DNA of 64,000 bases from Gentiana macrophylla. Its lineage: Eukaryota > Streptophyta > Magnoliopsida > Gentianales > Gentianaceae. Each line of letters starts with the position of its first letter. The first letter of the stretch is position 1. The position numbers and the translations under genes were made by a program. The stretch spans positions 3,968,001 through 4,032,000 of the forward strand of contig CM047810.1 of the NCBI GenBank assembly GCA_026214975.1. The letters run 5' to 3'. Under the pieces are notes generated by a model, which saw only the letters and a list, made by a program, of their open reading frames with translations, ran no database searches and was not told the DNA's origin. Positions 57,743 through 64,000 of this stretch are shown here, piece by piece.

Positions 57743-58775
57743 ATGTCAACGAGTAAAAATTTGTGCAACCGTCCATTCCTAGGTTCGATGGCCACTATGA
57801 TCATTGAGCCATGACCATGGAGAATTTCCTTAGAAGCAGGGAGATGTGGAACCTGGTGGACAAGGGGATTCCTGCAGCAGCCACTGGAACAGGAACAACA
57901 AGTGAAGCACAAAGGAAGCTAGTAGAGGAGGCCAAGCTAAGAATTTCTTGTTTCAAGCAATTGACCGAGAGATTCTGGAAACAATACTTGATAAGGGATC
58001 TTCAAAGGCCATTTGGGAATTAATGAAACAAAAATATCAGGGCTCCACAAAGGTGAAAAGGGCACAACTTCAAGCCCTGAGGAGAGAGTTCGAGCTTCTT
58101 GCTATGAAGGAAGGAGAAAAGGTGGACACCTTTTTGGGACGCACACTCCAAATTGTCAATAAGATGAAGGCAAATGGTGAAACAATGGTGCAAAGTACAG
58201 TGGTAAGTAAGATACTTAGGTCTCTAACATCTAAGTACAATTATGTGGTCTGCTCTATTGAAGAATCAAACGACCTCAGTGCTTTGACTATTGATGAGGT
58301 CCATGGGAGTTTGTTGGTTCATGAGCAGAGGATGCAGGGGCATCTAGAAGAGGAACATGCTCTGAAAGTAGGCTCAGATGAGGGTTTCAGCAGAGGTAGG
58401 GGTCGTGGATCTTCTAGAGGAGGACGTGGCAGGGGTAGAGGGAGACAAACTCTAAACAAAGCCACCATTGAATGTTATAAGTGTCACAAACTGGGGCATT
58501 TTCAATATGAATGTCCAGATTGGGACAAGAATTATGTTGAGATGGAAGAAGAGGAGGAACTTCTTTTAATGGCATATGAAGAACCAATTCCACTCAAGGA
58601 TGAAGAAGCATGGTACCTAGACTCAGGCTGCAGTAACCATATGACTGGAAACAAGGGATGGTTTGCAGGCAACCTGGAGGACAATCTCAATCGAACAGTG
58701 AAGCTTGGAAATAACACCAGGATGTCTGTGACAGCAAGAGGAAGCATCAGAGTAAGACTAAATGGCATAATTTAA
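57743..58775 (+). pseudogene. gag and protease start of copia 4
   Basis: ATG at 57743, frame broken within 30 codons (IPRFDGHYDH motif in a shifted frame, then a stop at 57808). A second frame gives MTMENFLRSREMWNLVDKGI, and after another shift 57948-58775 is open: FQAIDREILETILDKGSSKA, MKEGEKVDTFLGRTLQIVNK, SIEESNDLSALTIDEVHGSL, an Arg/Gly-rich stretch, the zinc knuckle CYKCHKLGHFQYEC (about 58473-58515) and the aspartic protease motif WYLDSGCSNHMTG (about 58611-58650). The DSG catalytic triplet is present. Two or three frameshifts stop production of full Gag. Confidence 0.9.
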
Positions 58776-58784
58776 CTAATTTCA

Positions 58785-60275
58785 GATGTGTATTACGTCC
58801 CCGAGCTTAAGAATAATTTGTTAAGTATGGGACAACTCCAAGAAAAAGGACTAGCCATTTTGATTCAAAATGGAAGTTGCAAAGTATTTCATCCAGAGAA
58901 AGGAGTCATTATGGAGACTACCATGAGTAGGAACAGGATGTTTATCTTAACAGCTTCTATGACACCCCAGACCACTATGTGTTTACAAGCCGAAGCTACA
59001 TCAGAACAAGAGACTCACTTATGGCACTGCAGATTTGGCCATCTTAATTACAAAGGGCTGAGTACTCTTGGATATAAGAAACTAGTGGATGGCCTGCCTA
59101 TTCTGAAGGCTCCAAAGAAAATCAGACCACACCCGCTTGATAGGCAAACAACATAGGGGGACTATACCAAAGAAAAGCTTGTGGAAGGCATTCCAACCAC
59201 TCTAGCTAGTGCATTCAGACATTTGTGGGCCTATTCAACCAGCTTCTAATAGCAACAAAAGGTATGTGTTAAGCTTTATTGATGACTTTACTAGGAAAAC
59301 ATGGGTATATTTCTTGCATGAAAAGTCAGAAGCTCTCCCTACTTTTAAGAATTATAAGATTCTTGTTGAGAAAGAAATTGGTGCTTACCTAACTGGTCTA
59401 AGGACAGATAGAGGGGTGAATATAACTCAGATGAGTTTAGGGATTTCTGTACATCTCAAGGTGTTAACAGACAATTGACAGCAGCCTACACCCCTCAACA
59501 AAATGGTGTAGCTAAGAGGAAAAATAGAACAATAATGGAGGCAGTTCGTTCTATGTTAACCGAGAAACAGGTTCCCAAAGTTTTTTGGCCAGAAGCTGTC
59601 AGATGGTGTGTACATGTCCAAAACAGATCCCTTACATCAGCACTTGCAGAGAAGACTCCAGAAGAAGCATGGAGTGGAAAGAAACCAATGGTGGACTACT
59701 TTAGAATCTTTGGATGTGTAGCACATGTTCATGTGCCAGATCAAAAAAGAAGTAAATTAGATGACAAAAGTAAAATATGTGTGCTGTTAGGAGTCAGTGA
59801 TGAATCCAAAGCTTGGAGATTGTATGATCCTGCCTCAAAGAAGATCATAATCAGCAGGGATGTTGTGTTTGAGGAAGAGGAGAGTTATGATTGGGGGAAA
59901 ACTGAGGAAGAAATCAAACAAGACATATTGGAATGGCCAGAAGAAGAAGATGAAAGCTGTTTGGCCCAAGCTGCCAAGCCTGCTCAACACCCTCAACTCC
60001 CAAACCCACCACCTTCACCTGCAGTTGAGCCAAATTCTCAAGGAAATACACAGTAGCTTCAATCAAGGGAGGGGTGCAAGAGAGAGAAGACCACCACTGG
60101 TTTGATGATTATGAGACAGAAACACTATGTTAGAAGAAGAGGAACCTTTAAATGCAATGATGGCAATTGAAAGGGACCCTATCTCCTTTCAGGAAGCTAT
60201 ATATAGCAGATGATAAATGGAAGAAAGCAATGATAGAAGAACTTGAAGCAATTGAGAAAAATCAAACTTGGGAAG
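58785..60275 (+). pseudogene. Integrase and RT start of copia 4
   Basis: VYYVPELKNNLLSMGQLQEK opens the region after the protease (58785). The pre-integrase zinc block reads THLWHCRFGHLNYKGLSTLG (about 59014). Integrase core: HSDICGPIQPASNSNKRY (about 59209), FIDDFTRKTWVYFLHEKSEA, a broken middle near 59420-59475, then TAAYTPQQNGVAKRKNRTIM with E of the triad changed to K (VAKRKN where VAERKN is usual) and VFWPEAVRWCVHVQNR. The acidic C-terminal tail ends at a stop at 60054. The rest, to about 60275, is in several frames with PISFQEAIYS and EELEAIEKNQTWEV. Confidence 0.88.
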
Positions 60276-60380
60276 TGTCGATGCAGAATAGATTGTAACT
60301 TGTTTTGAATTGTAATTTTTTTGGGCTCCAGCATCTTGCTGGGTAATAAAAATTATTGCTTAGCTGTTGAAAAAAAAAAG
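60276..60380 (+). other. Unrelated poly(A)-tailed segment joined to copia 4
   Basis: After ACTTGGGAAG the sequence changes to GTCGATGCAGAATAGATTG, GGGCTCCAGCATCTTGCTGG, AATAAAAATTATTGC and a run of ten A. It looks like the 3' end of a transcript (AATAAA-type signal about 25 bp before an A tail) and not like copia sequence. Confidence 0.5.
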
Positions 60381-60709
60381 TGACTACTTTAGTCTATTAC
60401 ATGTTTTTAACTTAGGGGTAGTATTATTCTAATTTGTCCTAATTGACATGTTTTTAACCCTTATGTCCTCTTTGACATTTTCCTTCGTTATTTTGTCCAG
60501 TAGAACCCCTAACCGGAAAAAAAAAAAAAAAAAAAAAGAATTAGGGATAATGACAGGTTTTAGAATGTTTTTAGTGACATGACAACTCTGCATTTTGTAT
60601 TGGGAGAATAGCAACTTTTATATTTTTATAAGCGCGAAGGACAAACCAAAAAAATAAAAAATAAAAATCCGACGCCATGGACGCGCTTCCTGTTCCATTC
60701 TTTTTTTCT
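60381..60709. other. Intergenic, A run
   Basis: Contains an A run near 60515-60537. No gene. Confidence 0.6.
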
Positions 60710-61135
60710 CTTTCCTCTCCGATTTTTAAACGCTCATATCTTTTGATCTAGAGATCCAAACGCGATAAAAATTTCACTGAATTTTTTATTTTTTGATGAT
60801 CTTCATTTTGAGACTTGGTTCGATATAATTACATCGTTTTTCGTGAGATTCACTGTCGAAATTCACTCAGTGTATCTTCCCAATGAATCCTGAAAATCAG
60901 TGAATATTATCGACAGTGAATTTCGTACAATAGTGAATTTCGACAGCGGATTTTTTGAAATCACGTCGGAATATGTTGAATGTGATATCAAAATAAAGAG
61001 CATGAAAAAATAAAAATTTTGGTGAAAGAATTTTCAAATTTAGAGTTATAGATTGAAAGATATGAGTGTTTAAAAAAGATGGATCAGAGAGAAAGTGTGT
61101 TGGTTTTTTTTTTTTGTTTTTTTTTGAGGGAAATG
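60710..61135. mobile_element. Inverted-repeat MITE upstream of MATH-D
   Basis: Left part CGCTCATATCTTTTGATC...GATGATCTTCATTTTGAG pairs with right part CAAAATAAAGAGCATG...AGATATGAGTGTTTAAA. The loop includes GACAGTGAATTTCG repeated. Same family as 53345-53600, here about 0.2 kb from the MATH-D promoter. Confidence 0.6.
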
Positions 61136-61284
61136 CGACAGAAAAATTATAAAAAAATAGTTTTGTCATTTATACAATGTTTCAAAAACATGTCATTTAT
61201 TTATGTCCTTTCTCCTCATTATCCCAAAAAAAAAAACTTATTTTTTTTCTAAAAAAAAAAAAAAAAAAAAAACTTATTTACAAT

Positions 61285-61294
61285 CTATAAATAT
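61285..61294 (+). promoter_or_regulatory. TATA box of MATH-D
   Basis: CTATAAATAT, about 60 bp before the ATG at 61354; preceded by an A run (61253-61271). Confidence 0.55.
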
Positions 61295-61353
61295 GAAAGT
61301 TTTTCTATTGCTATTAGCAAGATAGAGGGTTTTGCGTGTTGGTCTCAATTTCA

Positions 61354-63190
61354 ATGGATCCAGGTACTCTTTCTGAATAAATTCTGTATTAGTGATTTAA
61401 AATCAACGAAATTATGGATCACATAAAATTCTAACAATTAGTGTATTTCTTCCTTGTAACTCATGCACGATTAAATTTGTATACACCTTTTTGTTTGAAA
61501 CTGTTGAAGCTTTTCATGCTATTATAATCGTGGCCGACATCGTTACTTATGGGGATGAATTGAATCATATTATTCATTTTTGTTGATTACGGTGGAGATT
61601 CATACCGTCATATATATATATATATATATGCAGTATTGAGTCTTTCTCCATTTTTTTTTTTGAGTGGCAAAAAAATAATTTTATTAGGTCTAGTAAGACA
61701 CTAGACAATGATGTCCAAAAACACAATATCCAACACAATACAACTCAAAAAAAACACCACCGAACATAATATATCGAACACAATATCCAACACAACAATA
61801 TAGAGAACCGAATCTTTCTCTATTATTTCCAATTTTATTTTCAGGAACAGATGGCTTTAGGAATTGGCCTTTACAACATCAAATAATCAGTGTTATTGTC
61901 TATATTTTAGGTAAAATTAAACAATGATTAGTGTTCATGTTTATGGTTTCAAAAAAGCGTAATTAGGGTTTATTCCACTTTTTTGGTTTTATTTAAGGGC
62001 TTGTTATTTAATTAAAAAAAAAAAAAAGGAAAAATAGCAGCAGCAGCATGTCGGTGTCGTATAGGACTTTTTTTTAGGGAGTAAACGACTCGTTTTGAGA
62101 GACTGTAGAACATCATTTAAAACATTGGATGCTATAAGTTTACATGTATCAATCCAATAGATAATGTTTTAGATTACATTCTTGATGAATAGAAAAGAAA
62201 AATACACATATATATTTGCTCACTGAATGTTATGATTTGTTTGATATCATGTATTATTGTAGGGTTTTTGAGAGCAGATTCTGATACGCCACCAACTCAT
62301 TATACAGTAAAATTAGAAGGGTTTTCATCATTAGTGGAAAATAACACAGAGAAATACACTACTGGAGAATTTGAAGCTGGAGGGTATAAATGGTACTCCT
62401 TATTAATTTAGAACCCTTATTCATCCCATGTGATTCCCAATATTCATGTCGGTCGTATAATTAGGGTAATATATGAGTACTTTATTTCAGGAAGTTGATT
62501 TTATACCCCAACGGAAACAAATCCAGAAATGGCAATGATAACATCTCCGTTTACATAATGGTGGTGGAGAACAGTTTGCCTTATCTATGGTCGGAGGTTC
62601 ATGCATCTTTTAGAGTGTTTCTACTTGACCAGAACAATAACAACTACTACACTCTTCATGGTAAGCGCTTATGGGCATGCATTATAAATCAATGGGCATA
62701 TATACTCTATAAATCACGGATGATTTTTTCCATCGTACCTAAGAGTACGTGGCTAATTCGTGTCTAAGATATGAAAGGTGACAGTTTTTTTTTCTTTATT
62801 TCAATCAAACTATGAATAAGTGACAATTTCATGCTTTGTGTGAAAGGTGAAATGCTTTGATAACTAATCAGTTGCTTGTCATGAACACAGATGCAAATGG
62901 AAAACGCTTTCATAAGATGAAGTTAGAATGGGGTTTCGACAAATTCATGCCTCTAGAGAAGTTTAAAGATCCATCCAACGGCTATATTGTAGATGATATG
63001 TGTGTCTTTGGAGCTGAAGTATACGTCAGCAAGGAAAATAACAGTGGCAAAGGGGAGCATTTGGTAATGTCGAAGAATGTTAATAGCTACAAACATACTT
63101 GGCAAATAGAGAAATTCTCTAGTATTGCAACTAAGGCTTATCATGATTCCATGTCCTTTGACTGTGGTGGTCACAAATGGTAAGCAAAGC

Positions 63191-63241
<51 letters not shown>

Positions 63242-63735
63242 TTATGATGATACAAAGTATTCACCTTCCACAGCACGTAGTAGCACTATATAAATTAATT
63301 CATCAAATTGTATATATGCAGGAAAATAGATTTAAACCCCAAAGGATATGGCGCAGGAGCGGGCAGCCACATATCTGTATTTTTAAATTTGGCTAATCAT
63401 ACCAGCCTTCCAATTGCTTCTCAGATATATACAAAGTTCACCATTCGCATGATTGACCAACAAAATGGAAATCATCGGTTTTACACAAGTATCGCATTCT
63501 GTTGTCTTATTTATTCATCTTGCCGACAATACTGAAATTTTTTATTTATTAATATTTTTTAAATTTTTCTTTTTTTGCAGTAAAACATTGGTTCAATAAG
63601 ACCAGCAATTCTTATGGTTGGCCCAAGTTCATTTCACTCACTGATTTCAATGCATCGAGTAACGGTTTTCTTGTAGATGACAAATGCATCATCGAAGCAG
63701 AAGTCAGTGTCCTTGGAGTCACTACTGCACTCTAA
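61354..63735 (+). CDS. MATH-D, two-MATH-domain (TRAF-like) protein
   Basis: Six exons with the same phases as MATH-C: 61354-61363, 62263-62392, 62491-62660, 62891-63179, 63322-63488 and 63581-63735; 306 residues, no internal stop. Exon 1 codes only MDP plus one base. Domain 1 (about 6-140): SDTPPTHYTVKLEGFSSLVE, FEAGGYKWKLILYPNGNKS, VFLLDQNNNNYYTL and MKLEWGFDKFMPLEKF. Domain 2 (about 170-300): YKHTWQIEKFSSIATKAYHD, FDCGGHKWKIDLNPKG, FLNLANHTSLPIAS and FLVDDKCIIEAEVSVLG. No membrane span or catalytic domain. The role is probably protein binding; partners are unknown. The N-terminus is shorter than in MATH-C. A TATA box lies 60 bp upstream. AT repeats occupy intron 4. Confidence 0.9.
61620..61810. 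other. Repeat-rich part of MATH-D intron 1
   Basis: Short AT run at 61609-61628, then three or four copies of CACAATATCCAACACAA-like words (61715-61800). Intron 1 is about 900 bp, far longer than the 138-bp intron 1 of MATH-C, suggesting an inserted repeat. Confidence 0.45.
63194..63238. repeat. (AT)n microsatellite in MATH-D intron 4
   Basis: About 44 bp of AT between the donor at 63180 and the acceptor at 63321. Likely length-variable marker. Confidence 0.9.
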
Positions 63736-64000
63736 AGCCGGCCTTAATTTGTAGCAGCGCGAGCACAAGTATGATCAAACATTACGCATTTAACCGATGG
63801 CCATTATATATCAATCCTGATTATATATATAATTTGTCCCCTTTTATGAATAAATGAGACCGTATTTACCATTTCAGAAGATTATTGTTTTTTTCTAGGA
63901 ACTGCTTATCAGTGACCATATCTAGCAGTAACAAGTAAATTTGTGCCTTTTAGATTGATTGATGTTGATGATTCTACTGGTGAATTCGCAAACAAATTAA
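63736..64000. other. 3' flank of MATH-D
   Basis: Downstream sequence with AATAAATGAG near 63849, a possible polyadenylation signal. No further gene before the window ends. Confidence 0.5.

Larger units (their letters stand above)
57446..60275 (+). mobile_element. Copia element 4, 5' half
   Basis: 5' LTR, primer site, gag, protease, integrase and the very start of RT in order on the plus strand. It stops abruptly at about 60275 within the RT N-terminus (AIEKNQTWEV). No 3' LTR. Its Gag and integrase resemble copia 3. Confidence 0.88.

Overview
This is nuclear DNA of a flowering plant, most likely a eudicot. The grounds are GT-AG introns in every gene that can be rebuilt, a plant-specific GRAS transcription factor, a tandem family of two-MATH-domain (TRAF-like) genes, long AT-rich intergenic DNA, and plant Ty1/copia, Ty3/gypsy (Athila/Tat-like and chromovirus), hAT, Mutator-like, CACTA-like and MITE sequences. 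The species cannot be named from the sequence. No rRNA, tRNA, CRISPR or organellar segment was recognised.

Layout. 1-9066 is a nest of three LTR retrotransposons: a copia whose 3' LTR ends at 6930 sits in the pol of a second copia (3' LTR 7909-8182), which sits in the integrase end of a gypsy chromovirus (3' LTR 8702-9066). That gypsy cut off a minus-strand host gene, of which 5' exons remain at about 9199-9667. From 10.6 to 20.4 kb lie two broken MATH genes. MATH-A (10654-17785) carries in intron 1 a 5.5-kb copia in which the 3' half is inverted in front of the 5' half. That copia contains a hAT element with an exact 8-bp target duplication, and the hAT contains a solo LTR with an exact 5-bp duplication. 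MATH-B (19586-20369) is truncated. From 23.6 to 42.5 kb is a large palindrome with arms of about 2.2 kb and a 27-bp spacer at 25852-25878. Both arms carry the same fragment of a plant-mobile-domain-like gene and a copia gag/protease fragment. A 14.4-kb Athila/Tat-type gypsy (26230-40631, minus strand, target duplication GAACT) interrupts the right arm. At 43.3 kb an orphan last exon of a MATH gene survives.

43976-45379 (minus) is an intact single-exon GRAS gene of the SCARECROW/SCL23 kind. 48584-49781 is a Pack-MULE-like element with about 270-bp terminal inverted repeats, an exact 9-bp target duplication and a copia gag fragment inside. Two MATH genes look intact, each with six exons: MATH-C (50124-52601, 314 aa) and MATH-D (61354-63735, 306 aa). 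Between them are MITEs, AT microsatellites, a 2.2-kb solo LTR (53754-55944) and a 5' half of a copia element (57446 to about 60275) ending in an unrelated poly(A)-tailed segment.

The probably functional host genes are therefore the GRAS regulator, MATH-C and MATH-D. The MATH genes are all on the plus strand with the same exon phases, so they are a local tandem family undergoing birth and death while transposons fill the spaces. Positions were read by eye against the numbered sequence; exon borders are good to about 1-2 bases, repeat borders to about 5-20.
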